Shown here in pieces: positions 53,608 to 62,493 of a DNA stretch of 64,000 nucleotides. Origin of the DNA: Aeromonas lacus (GTDB taxonomy: Bacteria; Pseudomonadota; Gammaproteobacteria; Enterobacterales; Aeromonadaceae); NCBI RefSeq assembly GCF_000764665.1, contig NZ_JRGM01000154.1, forward strand, positions 50,582 through 114,581, read 5' to 3'. Each line of letters opens with the position of its first letter. Positions within the stretch are counted from its first letter, which is position 1. The notes beneath the pieces are model-generated. The model saw only the letters and a program-made list of their open reading frames with translations, was not told the origin of the DNA and did not search any database. Position numbers and translations under genes: made by a program.

Positions 53608-55278
53608 TCAAGCCATCACTTCCGGTCTGAGCTGGGCCATCAACCCGGGGTTGTCGCTGTAATCCACCGGAATGGCCACCACGGCCGGCCCCTCCACCGC
53701 CAGCGCGGCACGCAGGGTGGCGCGCAGTTCGTCGGCCGAGCGCACCGCAAAACCGGCCGCCCCGAACGACTCGGCGTAGCGCTTGAAGTCAATGGCGCCG
53801 AACGACACGCCTGAGGTGCGGCAATACTTCTGCTGCTCCTGGATCGCCACCATGTTGTAGCCGTTATCGACCCAGATGATGTGGACGATATTGCTCTTGA
53901 GCCGTACCGCCGTCTCCAGCTCCATGCTCGACTGCATAAAGCTGCCATCCCCCGATACCGAGATCACCTTCTCCCCCGGCCGCACCAGCGCGGCGCCGAT
54001 GGCCCACGGCAAGGCGACCCCCATGGTCTGCTGACCGTTGGAGATCAGCACCTGACGGGCGCGGAAACTGTAAAGGTAGCGGGCGATCCAGATATGGAAG
54101 CTGCCCATATCGACGCAGAGGGTCATGTCATCACGCACCAGATCCTGCAGCTCGCGCACGATCCGCAGCGGGTGCACCGGCGTGCCGTGCAGATCGTCTG
54201 CCCGCATCGCCAGCCGCAGCCGCTGCTGGCGCACCCCTTGCAGCAGGCGATCCACCTCGGGGATGCGCAGCTTGGGCGACCCCATCCGGCGGGTCAGTTG
54301 CAGCAGGTTGGCGCGGATCGACCCCAGCAGCTCCGCCGCCGGGCAGTAGCAACTGTCGATATCGGCGGGCAGCACATCGATATGGAGGATGCGGCGCACC
54401 CGGTCGCCATTCCACAGCACGGGGTCGTACTCGATGGGGCTGTAGCCGATGGCAATCACCAGATCGGCCCCTGCCAGCAGCTGATCCCCCGGCTGGTTGT
54501 TAAAGAGCCCCACCCGCCCGGCGAAGTCATCGAAGTGGCAACTGTCGACCACCCCGGCCGCCTGATAGGTGCCGGTCACCGGCAGCCGCGCCTTGTCGAG
54601 GAAGGCGCGCACCGCCTCGGCGTTCTCCGGCCGGCTCGCCATCAGGCCGAGCAGCACCACCGGATTTTCCGCCTCGCGAATGAGCTCGAGCGCCTGGGTC
54701 ATGCTCGCCTCGTCGGCGGCGCCGGGTTCGGGCATCTCGCGCGGCACCAGCACCTCCCCCTGCACCGGCTTGTTGATGATGTCCATCGGCAGGCTGACAA
54801 AGGCAGCGCCGGGGCGGCCAAACTCGGCGGCACGAAAGGCGTTGGCCATCACCTCGGAGAGGGCGGCCCCGCTGTTGACCTGAGCGCTGAACTTGGTCAC
54901 CGGACGGCAGAGGTTGACCGTATCCATGCTCTGGTGGGTGAGTTTGAGGCAGTCGGCGCGGCGCACCGCACCGCCCAGTGCCACCATGGGATCCCCCTCC
55001 GAGGTGGCGGTCGCCAGCCCGGTAATAAGGTTGGAGCAACCGGGGCCCGAGGTGACCAGCGCCACCCCCGCCTTGCCGGTCAGGCGCCCCACCGCGGCGG
55101 CCATAAAGGCGGCGTTGGCCTCGTGGCGCACCACTATGGTCTCGATGGGGGAGTCCTCCAGCGCATCGAACACCCGGTCAATCTTGGCACCGGGAATACC
55201 GAACACCTGCTTGACCCCCTGCGCCTCCAGATGGCGCACCACCAGCTCGGCGCCGCACTTCCACTGTCTGTTTTCCAT
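53608..55278 (-). CDS. budB: Catabolic acetolactate synthase
   Basis: A 556-residue thiamine-diphosphate enzyme. [15 protein letters not shown] opens the pyrimidine-binding domain with the catalytic Glu in [12 protein letters not shown]. The diphosphate motif [19 protein letters not shown] is followed by NGYNMV. The wording is of the AlsS/BudB catabolic type that needs no small subunit. It joins two pyruvates into acetolactate, which BudA then decarboxylates to acetoin, so that acid end products are avoided. budA lies 18 bases upstream. No acetoin reductase gene (budC) follows. Confidence 0.95.
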   Translation of the reverse strand: MENRQWKCGAELVVRHLEAQGVKQVFGIPGAKIDRVFDALEDSPIETIVVRHEANAAFMAAAVGRLTGKAGVALVTSGPGCSNLITGLATATSEGDPMVALGGAVRRADCLKLTHQSMDTVNLCRPVTKFSAQVNSGAALSEVMANAFRAAEFGRPGAAFVSLPMDIINKPVQGEVLVPREMPEPGAADEASMTQALELIREAENPVVLLGLMASRPENAEAVRAFLDKARLPVTGTYQAAGVVDSCHFDDFAGRVGLFNNQPGDQLLAGADLVIAIGYSPIEYDPVLWNGDRVRRILHIDVLPADIDSCYCPAAELLGSIRANLLQLTRRMGSPKLRIPEVDRLLQGVRQQRLRLAMRADDLHGTPVHPLRIVRELQDLVRDDMTLCVDMGSFHIWIARYLYSFRARQVLISNGQQTMGVALPWAIGAALVRPGEKVISVSGDGSFMQSSMELETAVRLKSNIVHIIWVDNGYNMVAIQEQQKYCRTSGVSFGAIDFKRYAESFGAAGFAVRSADELRATLRAALAVEGPAVVAIPVDYSDNPGLMAQLRPEVMA

Positions 55279-55296
55279 GATATTGCTCCTTCTATA

Positions 55297-56091
55297 TCAG
55301 CCTTCCGCGGCCTGAATGGCGCGATCGAGATCGGCGGGGTTGAGGTCGGCCTGCCGGAAAGCGGGATCCGATGGCAGGGCCAGATTGAGATGACGCACCA
55401 CGGAGAGACGCAGGGTGCCGTGGGCCATGGTGTAGTCGAGCAGATGGCCGCCGCCGCTGCGATCGGCGGTGATCATGTGCTCGTGAAAGCCCGCCACATT
55501 GATCCCCTGCACAAACGGCGGGCAGCGAAAACCCACCAAAGTCCCCGCCACCGCGGCAAAACGGAACAGCGGCTGCTGCTCGATGGCTTCCAGCATGGGG
55601 CGATAGGGCGGCTCCTGACGCGGCACGGTGCGCACCTTGGCCGACTCGAACTGGCCGTCGAGGCGCATGGCGACGAAGACGTTGTCGGATCCCACCAGCC
55701 GGTCGACCCACTGGTGAATTTCATCGCGGCTGAGGGGATGGTCGAAGCGACGCTCCAGACAGGGGCGAAAGTGGGTCATCACCGCAAAGGGGGTCTTCTG
55801 ATCGGCGCGGGCCGGCCGGGCCGAGCCATCGGCCCGCAACTGGTGGATCTGGCGCTCGAAGGCGATCAGCTCGCCATCGAGGTGGTTGAAGGTACCGAGA
55901 CCAAAGTCGCCGTGGCGCAGCAGCTCGCTCATGGTGGTCTCCCCTTCGTAGACCCCCGCCAGCAGGGCACTCATCAGTGAGCTTTGGTAGATCTCGCCGC
56001 CATCGTGCTGCCTGCGCCAGCGGGAAAACTGCTGGCTCACTTCGAGGGCACACGCGCATCCGGCACTGTCAGATGTTGCAATACGTTCCAT
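55297..56091 (-). CDS. budA: Alpha-acetolactate decarboxylase
   Basis: A 264-residue protein starting at 56091, where a GGAGGTGA site precedes the ATG by seven bases. The family pattern is clear: EIYQSSLMSALLAGVYEGET at the start, GDFGLGTFNHLDGELI, and the zinc site with catalytic residues in GFHEHMITADRSGGGHLLDY. It makes acetoin from acetolactate. First gene of the budAB operon, divergent from budR. Confidence 0.95.
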   Translation of the reverse strand: MERIATSDSAGCACALEVSQQFSRWRRQHDGGEIYQSSLMSALLAGVYEGETTMSELLRHGDFGLGTFNHLDGELIAFERQIHQLRADGSARPARADQKTPFAVMTHFRPCLERRFDHPLSRDEIHQWVDRLVGSDNVFVAMRLDGQFESAKVRTVPRQEPPYRPMLEAIEQQPLFRFAAVAGTLVGFRCPPFVQGINVAGFHEHMITADRSGGGHLLDYTMAHGTLRLSVVRHLNLALPSDPAFRQADLNPADLDRAIQAAEG

Positions 56092-56110
56092 TCGGGTTTC
56101 ACCTCCGGCC

Positions 56111-56135
56111 TGAATCCTGTTAGCGTTCGGATTCA
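56111..56135. promoter_or_regulatory. Probable BudR operator in the budA-budR gap
   Basis: TGAATCC (56111-56117) and GGATTCA (56129-56135) form a perfect 7-bp inverted repeat with an 11-base spacer, the geometry of LysR-type recognition sites. It sits between the divergent budA and budR starts. Confidence 0.6.
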
Positions 56136-56199
56136 ATGGTGACCCGGATCACATTTCAACGCCAATACACCGATCCCGCGACTTTGAGACTCTTTCGAT

Positions 56200-57111
56200 A
56201 TGGAACTGCGAACCCTGCGCTACTTCATGGCGGTCGTCGACAAACAGAACTTCACCCGGGCAGCCGAGGCGCTCAACATGGCCCAGCCGCCCCTGAGCCA
56301 GCAGATCCGCAAGCTGGAGGAGAGCCTCGGCACCCCGCTGCTGCGCCGCCTGACTCGCGGCGTCGAGCTGACCGAGGCGGGCGCAAGCCTCTATCGGGAT
56401 GCCACCCAGATCCTGACGCTGGCCGATGCCGCCAAACAGAAGGTGAAGCGGATCGCCCGCGGTGAGCAGGGGGCGCTGCGCATCGGCTTTGCCGGCTCTA
56501 CCGTGCTCCACCCCGCGGTGCTGACCCTGTTGCACGACTATCGGGAACGCTACCCCGAGGTGGCGCTCACCCCGCAGGAGGGCACCATGCCGGCACTGGT
56601 GGAGGCGCTGCGCCACGACCGGCTCGATGCCGCCATCCTGCGCCTCCCCTGCAGCGGCAGTCAGGGGCTGGATCACCACCTCATCGAACAGGAGCCGCTG
56701 CTGATCGCCCTGCCCACCAGCCACCCCAAAGCCAAGCTCGGCCCCATCGCCCTCGCCAGCCTGCGCGACGAGAGCTTTATCCTGTTCCCCCGCGAGATTG
56801 GCCCCGGCCTTCACGATGGCATCATGGCCCTCTGCCGGGAGGCGGGATTCGAGCCGCAGCTCGGCCCCGTCTGCCCGCAGGTGATCTCCACCGTCGGCAT
56901 GGTGCAGGCGGGTTTTGGCGTGACCCTGGTGCCAAGCTCGGTGGCGGCGTTGCGCCCGGTCGGGGTGAGCTATCACCCCATCGCCGGCAGCGGCCTGATG
57001 ACCGCCATCAGCCTCGCTACCCGCCCCCACCCCGGCAGCGCCGTGTTGCGCCGCTTTATCGCCCAGATACAAAAAAGGCCTCCCGAAGGAGGCCTTTTAC
57101 GGCAATCTTGA
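56200..57111 (+). CDS. budR: LysR-family activator of the acetoin operon
   Basis: A 303-residue protein with the helix-turn-helix at about 1-60 (LRYFMAVVDKQNFTRAAEAL, AQPPLSQQIRKLEESLGTPL) and an effector domain from about 90 (LRIGFAGSTVLHPAVLTLL). It is divergent from budAB, the same arrangement as in Klebsiella and as alsR in Bacillus, where the protein activates the operon in response to acetate. The last twelve codons overlap an intrinsic terminator, so the C-terminal tail (KRPPEGGLLRQS) is dictated by the hairpin. Confidence 0.9.
   Translation: MELRTLRYFMAVVDKQNFTRAAEALNMAQPPLSQQIRKLEESLGTPLLRRLTRGVELTEAGASLYRDATQILTLADAAKQKVKRIARGEQGALRIGFAGSTVLHPAVLTLLHDYRERYPEVALTPQEGTMPALVEALRHDRLDAAILRLPCSGSQGLDHHLIEQEPLLIALPTSHPKAKLGPIALASLRDESFILFPREIGPGLHDGIMALCREAGFEPQLGPVCPQVISTVGMVQAGFGVTLVPSSVAALRPVGVSYHPIAGSGLMTAISLATRPHPGSAVLRRFIAQIQKRPPEGGLLRQS
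57073..57098. terminator. Bidirectional terminator inside the 3' end of budR
   Basis: An 11-bp perfect stem (57073-57083 with 57088-57098, loop CGAA) lies within the last codons of budR. Runs of A before it and T at its end let it stop tyrS transcripts from the other side. Confidence 0.88.
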
Positions 57112-57133
57112 TGCCTTGCTTGACGGTCGCGGT

Positions 57134-58333
57134 TTACTTGACGGTCACGCGGGCAAACTTGCGCTTGCCGACCTGATAGACGGCGGTACCGGCACCGATG
57201 AGAGCCTTGCCATCTTCCAGCTTCTCGCCATCAACCTTGACCGCGCCCTGCTTGATCATCCGCAGCGCTTCGGAGGTGGTGGCCACCAGATCGGCATCTT
57301 TCAGCAGGTTGGCAATGGCCAGACCTTCGCCTTCCAGAGCCAGCTCGACTTCCGGCATTTCGTCCGGAATGGCGTTCTTGGAGAAGCGCTGGGTGAAATC
57401 TTCGTGGGCCGCTTCGGCCGCCGCTTCGTCGTGATAACGGGCGATGATCTCTTTGGCCAGCCAGATCTTCACGTCGCGAGGGTTGAGAGTGCCGGCAGCG
57501 ATGCCCGCCTTGAACTCTTCGATTTCAGCCAGCGGACGGAAGGAGAGCAGCTCGTAGTAGTTCCACATCAGATCGTCGGTGATGGACATGATCTTGCCGA
57601 ACATCTCGCCCGGAGCGTCATGGACGCCGATGTAGTTGCCTGCGGACTTGGACATCTTCTTGACGCCGTCCAGACCCACCAGCAGCGGCATCATCAGCAC
57701 GCACTGGGTCGCCATGCCGGCATCTTTTTGCAGCTCGCGGCCCATCAGCAGGTTGAACTTCTGGTCGGTACCGCCCAGCTCAACGTCCGCCTTCAGCGCG
57801 ACCGAGTCATAGCCTTGCAGCAGCGGATAGAGGAATTCGTGAATCGCGATGGACTGGCCGTTGCTGTAGCGCTTCTTGAAGTCGTCGCGCTCCATCATGC
57901 GGGCCACGGTCTGCTTGGCCGCCAGCTTGATCATGCCGGTCGCACCCAGCTCACTCAGCCAGGTCGAGTTGTACTCGATGCGGGTCTTGGCCGGGTCGAG
58001 GATCTTGAACGCCTGCTCGGCATAGGTGAGGGCGTTGTGCTTGATCGCCTCTTCGGAGAGCGGCGGACGGGTGGCGTTCTTGCCGGAGGGGTCACCCACC
58101 ATGGCAGTGAAGTCACCGATCAGCAGGATCACTTCATGGCCCAGATCCTGGAAGGTTTTCAGCTTGTTGAGGATCACGGTGTGACCCAGGTGAATGTCGG
58201 GGGCCGTCGGGTCCATGCCCAGCTTGATGCGCAGCGGGCGCCCTTCCTTCAACTTGGCAACCAGTTCCTCTTCAACCAGAATTTCTTCCGCTCCGCGCTT
58301 GATCTCGGCTAGCGCCACCTCGAGCTGGGACAT
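57134..58333 (-). CDS. tyrS: Tyrosyl-tRNA synthetase
   Basis: A 399-residue class I synthetase. HIGH motif HLGHT at about 49-53, the tyrosine pocket [16 protein letters not shown]-like loop [16 protein letters not shown] motif [11 protein letters not shown], and a C-terminal S4 RNA-binding domain ([16 protein letters not shown]). The wording is of the TyrZ-like group rather than of E. coli TyrS. The start at 58333 has a GGAG site nine bases before; GTG and ATG starts lie just upstream. The order tyrS, divergent M23 peptidase, anmK is also found in Pseudomonas. Confidence 0.96.
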   Translation of the reverse strand: MSQLEVALAEIKRGAEEILVEEELVAKLKEGRPLRIKLGMDPTAPDIHLGHTVILNKLKTFQDLGHEVILLIGDFTAMVGDPSGKNATRPPLSEEAIKHNALTYAEQAFKILDPAKTRIEYNSTWLSELGATGMIKLAAKQTVARMMERDDFKKRYSNGQSIAIHEFLYPLLQGYDSVALKADVELGGTDQKFNLLMGRELQKDAGMATQCVLMMPLLVGLDGVKKMSKSAGNYIGVHDAPGEMFGKIMSITDDLMWNYYELLSFRPLAEIEEFKAGIAAGTLNPRDVKIWLAKEIIARYHDEAAAEAAHEDFTQRFSKNAIPDEMPEVELALEGEGLAIANLLKDADLVATTSEALRMIKQGAVKVDGEKLEDGKALIGAGTAVYQVGKRKFARVTVK

Positions 58334-58442
58334 TTTTTGACTCTCCATCACGATTCCACAGGGCCAAACATATTACTGGAATGGCGGGCCAATTGGAAAG
58401 GCTGTAAAATCCGTCCATTCTGCCCGACTTCATCTGCATCTC

Positions 58443-59780
58443 ATGGTTATTTGGCACGCCTTCAACTCTCTCCCTCACTGGCACCGCAAGATGGTGCTGA
58501 TTTTGAGCATCATGATCATGATGCTGGCGGCCTGGCCCAGCGAACAGGCGGTCGCCACCCGGGTCGATGAAAACGGCAACGAGATTGCCCTGCGACAGCA
58601 ACAGGAAGAGAAAAGCGACGACAATCTGCCCCAGGACGACATCACCGCAGATGCCGTGCAACCGGCCACCCCGCCCAAGCCGAGCTATGTCACCAAACAT
58701 GTGAAGGTGCGTCGCGGCGACAACATGGGGGTGATCTTCCAGCGTCTGGGGCTCAGCACCACGGATCTGCACCTGATCGATCAGCTCGATGACAGCAACC
58801 CGCTGCGCATGCTGCAGCCGGGGCAGGAGCTCACCTTCAAACTGACTGGAGATGGCCAGCTGCACAGCCTCTACTACCCCCACAGCCTCGAACAGGCGCT
58901 CAAGGTGAGCCGCAAGGATGACACCTTCGTCGCCCGCAGCGTCAAGATCGCCCTCGACACCCGCGAACAGGTGACCAAGGGGGAGATCCGCTCCAGCTTC
59001 TGGGGCTCCGCCGTCGAGGCGGGCATGACCGAGGATCAGATCATGGACTTGGCTGCCATCTTCGGCTGGGACATCGACTTTGCTCAGGACTTGCAGCCGG
59101 GCGACAGCTTCCGGGTGGTCTACGAAGACAAGTTCCGCGATGACGAGCGGGTCGCCTCCGGCGATATTCTGGCCGCCGAGTTCGTCAACCAGGGCACAGC
59201 CTACCGCGCCGTGCTCAATGAAGATGGCAACTACTACACCCCGGAAGGCAAAGCGATGCGCAAGAGCTTCCTGCGCGCGCCGGTCAACTTTAAATACATC
59301 AGCTCCAACTTCAACCCGCGCCGTCTCCATCCGGTGACCGGCAAAATCCGCCCCCACAACGGCATCGACTATGTGGCGCCGGTGGGCACCCCCATCATGG
59401 CGGCGGGCTCCGGCAACGTAGTGGCGGCCGGTTACAACCAGTTCAACGGCAACTACGTCTTTATCAAGCATGCCGGCAACTATGTGACCAAGTACCTTCA
59501 CCTCTCCAAGCGCACCGTCAACAAGGGGCAGCGGGTCAAGCAGGGGCAGACCATCGGCCTGTTGGGGGGCACCGGTCGCGTCACCGGCCCTCATCTGCAC
59601 TATGAATTCGTGGTGGGCGGCGTACACAAGAACCCGCGCACCCTCACCCTGCCGCAGGCGGAGTCCCTGAGCGGACGCGAGCTGGCCAACTTCAGAAAAC
59701 TGGCGACACCGCAACTGGCCAAGCTCGACAGCCCCGAGCTGCAGCTGGCCCAGAACAAGCGGGAGAGTCGCGGCAACTAA
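58443..59780 (+). CDS. M23-family peptidoglycan endopeptidase (MepM/YebA-like)
   Basis: A 445-residue protein with an N-terminal hydrophobic segment (about 17-35, MVLILSIMIMMLAAWP). An OapA/LysM-like region covers about 85-160 (HVKVRRGDNMGVIFQRLGLS), and the M23 domain about 300-400, with metal ligands in PHNGIDYVAP and GPHLHYEF. MepM-type enzymes cut the D-Ala-DAP cross-bridge in peptidoglycan during growth. No good ribosome site is seen before the ATG at 58443. It is divergent from tyrS; anmK follows, after a terminator. Confidence 0.93.
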   Translation: MVIWHAFNSLPHWHRKMVLILSIMIMMLAAWPSEQAVATRVDENGNEIALRQQQEEKSDDNLPQDDITADAVQPATPPKPSYVTKHVKVRRGDNMGVIFQRLGLSTTDLHLIDQLDDSNPLRMLQPGQELTFKLTGDGQLHSLYYPHSLEQALKVSRKDDTFVARSVKIALDTREQVTKGEIRSSFWGSAVEAGMTEDQIMDLAAIFGWDIDFAQDLQPGDSFRVVYEDKFRDDERVASGDILAAEFVNQGTAYRAVLNEDGNYYTPEGKAMRKSFLRAPVNFKYISSNFNPRRLHPVTGKIRPHNGIDYVAPVGTPIMAAGSGNVVAAGYNQFNGNYVFIKHAGNYVTKYLHLSKRTVNKGQRVKQGQTIGLLGGTGRVTGPHLHYEFVVGGVHKNPRTLTLPQAESLSGRELANFRKLATPQLAKLDSPELQLAQNKRESRGN

Positions 59781-59787
59781 AGCCTTC

Positions 59788-59824
59788 AGGGCTGGCGGGG
59801 TAGCGGCCCCGTCAGCCCTTTTTT
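59788..59824 (+). terminator. Intrinsic terminator after the M23 gene
   Basis: A 13-bp stem (59788-59800 with 59807-59819, one G-T pair) is followed by six T residues. Confidence 0.9.
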
Positions 59825-59905
59825 ATTTTGCCTGCGCATGGCTTGGCGCCATGCCGCATTGGGGTCGGGAAGCGGACTATCCCGACCAGCGAGTGAGGAG
59901 AGCCT

Positions 59906-61024
59906 ATGGCTGAACGCTATATCGGATTGATGTCAGGCACCAGCATGGACGGCATCGACGCCGTACTGGTGGTGATCGACGGGGATCAACTGCGGGTCGA
60001 GGCGGCCCTCAGCCACCCCTGGCCCACCGCCCACGAGCTGCATGAGCTCTGCACCCCGAGCGACAACGAGATCGATCGGATGGGGGTGGCCGACAATCTG
60101 GTGGCGCGCGAATTTGCCGCCGCCACCCACGCCCTGCTGGCTAAGACGGGGCTCACGCCCGCCGATATTCGCGCCATTGGCAGTCACGGCCAGACTATCC
60201 GCCACCGCCCCCAGCTTGGCTTTACCCTGCAGATCGGCAACGCGGCCCTGCTGGCGGCGCTGACCGGCATCGACGTCGTCGCCGACTTTCGCACCATGGA
60301 CATGGCCCTCGGCGGTCAGGGGGCGCCGCTGGTGCCCGCCTTCCATCAGGCCTTCTTTGCCCGCCCCGGCACCCTGCGGGTGGTATTGAACCTCGGCGGC
60401 ATCGCCAATATCTCGGTGCTGCCGGGCCATGCCAACGGGGTCTATGGCTTCGATACCGGCCCGGCCAACACCCTGCTCGACGGCTGGTATCGCCGCCATC
60501 ACCCCAAGGGCGCCGGCTATGATGCCGGCGGCCAGTGGGCAGCCAGTGGCCAGCTCATTCCCGAGTTGCTGGAGCAGCTCTTGGCCCACCCCTACTTCGC
60601 CGCCCCCCATCCCAAGAGCACCGGACGGGAGATGTTCACCCTCGATTGGCTCGATGGTGAGCTGGCTGGCCGCCCCTATGCTCCGGCGGATGTGCAGCGC
60701 ACCCTGCAGGCGCTCACCTGCCACAGCATCGCCCGCCAGCTGCCTGCGACTCCCGAGGCGTTCGGGGCCAGCCAGCCCAAGACCGAGCTCTTTGTCTGCG
60801 GCGGCGGTGCCTACAACACCCCGCTGCTGGCGGAGCTGGCCAGCCTGCTGCCCGGCTGGCGCATCGCCAACACTGCCGAGCTGGGGATTGCTCCCGACTG
60901 GATGGAAGGGGCAGCCTTTGCCTGGCTGGCGGAGCGCTTTATCAAGCGCAAACCGGGCAACCTGCCCGCCGTCACCGGCGCCAGCCGTCCGGCGGTGCTC
61001 GGCGCCCTCTATCCGGCGGGCTAA
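59906..61024 (+). CDS. anmK: Anhydro-N-acetylmuramic acid kinase
   Basis: A 372-residue sugar kinase. The nucleotide loop LMSGTSMDGIDAVLV opens the protein; IGSHGQTIRHRP and VADFRTMDMALGGQGAPLVP carry the substrate site and catalytic Asp; NLGGIANISVL and GFDTGPANTLLDGW complete the fold. It phosphorylates anhMurNAc released from the wall and feeds peptidoglycan recycling, which fits the neighbouring wall hydrolase. A GAGGAG site precedes the ATG. Confidence 0.96.
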   Translation: MAERYIGLMSGTSMDGIDAVLVVIDGDQLRVEAALSHPWPTAHELHELCTPSDNEIDRMGVADNLVAREFAAATHALLAKTGLTPADIRAIGSHGQTIRHRPQLGFTLQIGNAALLAALTGIDVVADFRTMDMALGGQGAPLVPAFHQAFFARPGTLRVVLNLGGIANISVLPGHANGVYGFDTGPANTLLDGWYRRHHPKGAGYDAGGQWAASGQLIPELLEQLLAHPYFAAPHPKSTGREMFTLDWLDGELAGRPYAPADVQRTLQALTCHSIARQLPATPEAFGASQPKTELFVCGGGAYNTPLLAELASLLPGWRIANTAELGIAPDWMEGAAFAWLAERFIKRKPGNLPAVTGASRPAVLGALYPAG

Positions 61025-61049
61025 CGGGCCCATACCCGACCTTGCTATC

Positions 61050-61074
61050 GCCTGTCAGCCCGCGGCTGGCAGGC
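61050..61074. terminator. Hairpin between anmK and the GNAT gene
   Basis: An 11-bp stem with one G-T pair (61050-61060 with 61064-61074) and a short T-rich tail, between convergent genes. Confidence 0.65.
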
Positions 61075-61104
61075 TTGTTCCCCTCTCCGGTTCACCTGCG
61101 CCAG

Positions 61105-61566
61105 TTAATGCAGCCCCTCGATATTGAGGCTGTAGTAGTGCTCATCCTTCTCGATCTTGCCGGTAAAGCGAAAACCGAACGAGGCGTAGAGCTCTTTGGC
61201 AATCCGGTTATCCTCGTCGATCATCAGCAGCACCTCCCGATACCCCTCGCGGCCAAAGTGGGCCAGCAGCTCGCCAAAGACCTGCCGCCCCAGCCCCTGC
61301 CCCATAAAGCGGGCATCCAGCATAAAGCGGAAGATCTCGACCATGTCGCCCGGCGCATCACACCCCTTGTACATGACAAAGCCCACCAGCTCCTCCCCGC
61401 GATAAATCGCTCTGGGCTCAAAGCCCGGGAAGTAGGCCGCCTCCACCAGCGAGATGGCATTGCAGCAGAGATACTGCTCGAACAGGGTGCCCACCCCGTC
61501 CTTGTTGGTTGTCAGCTCGCACACCTCGAAGCAGTTCGAGGCGTCGATCTTCTCGATCCTGATCAT
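61105..61566 (-). CDS. GNAT acetyltransferase
   Basis: A 153-residue GNAT-fold protein with an AGGA site before the ATG. Acetyl-CoA motif ARFMGQGLGRQVFGELL at about 86-102; RFTGKIEKDEHYYSL at the end. The pattern AAYFPGFEPRAIYRGEELVG, FVMY resembles the spermidine acetyltransferase BltD/PaiA group, so a polyamine or other small amine is a plausible substrate, but this is only inferred. It is convergent with anmK. Confidence 0.85.
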   Translation of the reverse strand: MIRIEKIDASNCFEVCELTTNKDGVGTLFEQYLCCNAISLVEAAYFPGFEPRAIYRGEELVGFVMYKGCDAPGDMVEIFRFMLDARFMGQGLGRQVFGELLAHFGREGYREVLLMIDEDNRIAKELYASFGFRFTGKIEKDEHYYSLNIEGLH

Positions 61567-62493
61567 CTACATCCTTCCTTTGTATCCGGCCCGCTGGCCG
61601 CGATAAATAAACCTTCTCCTCTCTCTGCACTGTCATGACGCTGCACAGTCATAACGCTGTACCGTCATCACGGGCAAAACCGGAGGGGTCGCCTGCCACA
61701 ACAACACAGGGTTGTGCGCCCGATGGCAGGCTCAAATTGTTTCACCTGAGTAACAAAGAACAGAAACACCATTTCACTGGTGCAAAAATAGCGGGAAACC
61801 TTGACAACAACCGGTCGGAAAACCGCCATCAGGGCAGGTGGCCGATCCTGACATGCAGGGGTGAAGGGAGTCTGAACGAGCCCGTTTGCCCGGTTCGGCG
61901 CCGCTGAAAATTCATGGCATAAGGCTGATACGGTGAGCCCCTTGCAGCGGCGTGCCACGGGATATCCGGAAAGCCTTTTCACCAGCCCCATGCAAAAGCG
62001 CTGAATTATATTCCCGTTACATCTTTGCTGGGTCGTGAATATCCCGCGGCTACCATATTTTTGCTCTGCCAGATAGTGCTTATAAAAATGCAAAAATAGA
62101 TATTTATGCAGCGAAAAATGAATGCGCTGCCAGCAAGTCTGAATAATTTGAAATTATCCTGAGTGCCAGCCACCCATATTTCTGGCGCCAATACCGTCGG
62201 CGCGGGCCTCGCCCTGCAGGCTGCTAAAAATGGCCGCCAGATGCTTCTTATCATCCCTGAATTGATCCGCATCGGAGATATATTTCAGGGCGTTGAGCCA
62301 TCTCATAGAAACGCGATCCCGGTTTGCATCGCTATTTTGCGGTTCATAGAATCGCGCTTGTCTGAACCCTCTCCCCCTCTGGTGCCGCAATGGTTGCCGG
62401 GCGCGTTATATCGCCGCGCTCTGCCCACATTTTTTGTCGCTGGCGGGAGGAACCCTGACCCCAATAACGATGATTACAACGAGGTGTATCCCA
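61567..62493. other. Long gap without a supported gene
   Basis: About 930 bases. It holds a 16-bp tandem repeat at 61632-61672, with units GTCATGACGCTGCACA and GTCATAACGCTGTACC followed by GTCATCACG. The later half is AT-rich. An imperfect 22-bp palindrome TGCAAAAATAG/ATATTTATGCA is at 62089-62110, 9 of 11 positions paired, about 380 bases before the RidA gene. Frames on both strands are open for up to 160 codons but lack ribosome sites and family likeness. Promoter elements for the RidA gene are probably in the last part; none is clear. Confidence 0.6.
61632..61672. repeat. 16-bp tandem repeat, about 2.6 copies
   Basis: Units at 61632-61647 and 61648-61663 differ at three positions; a third begins at 61664 and breaks off after nine bases. 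Confidence 0.8.

Noticed and set aside
61668..62093. 141-codon minus-strand frame in the gap before the RidA gene
   Set aside because: Cys- and Arg-rich product with no family and no ribosome site.
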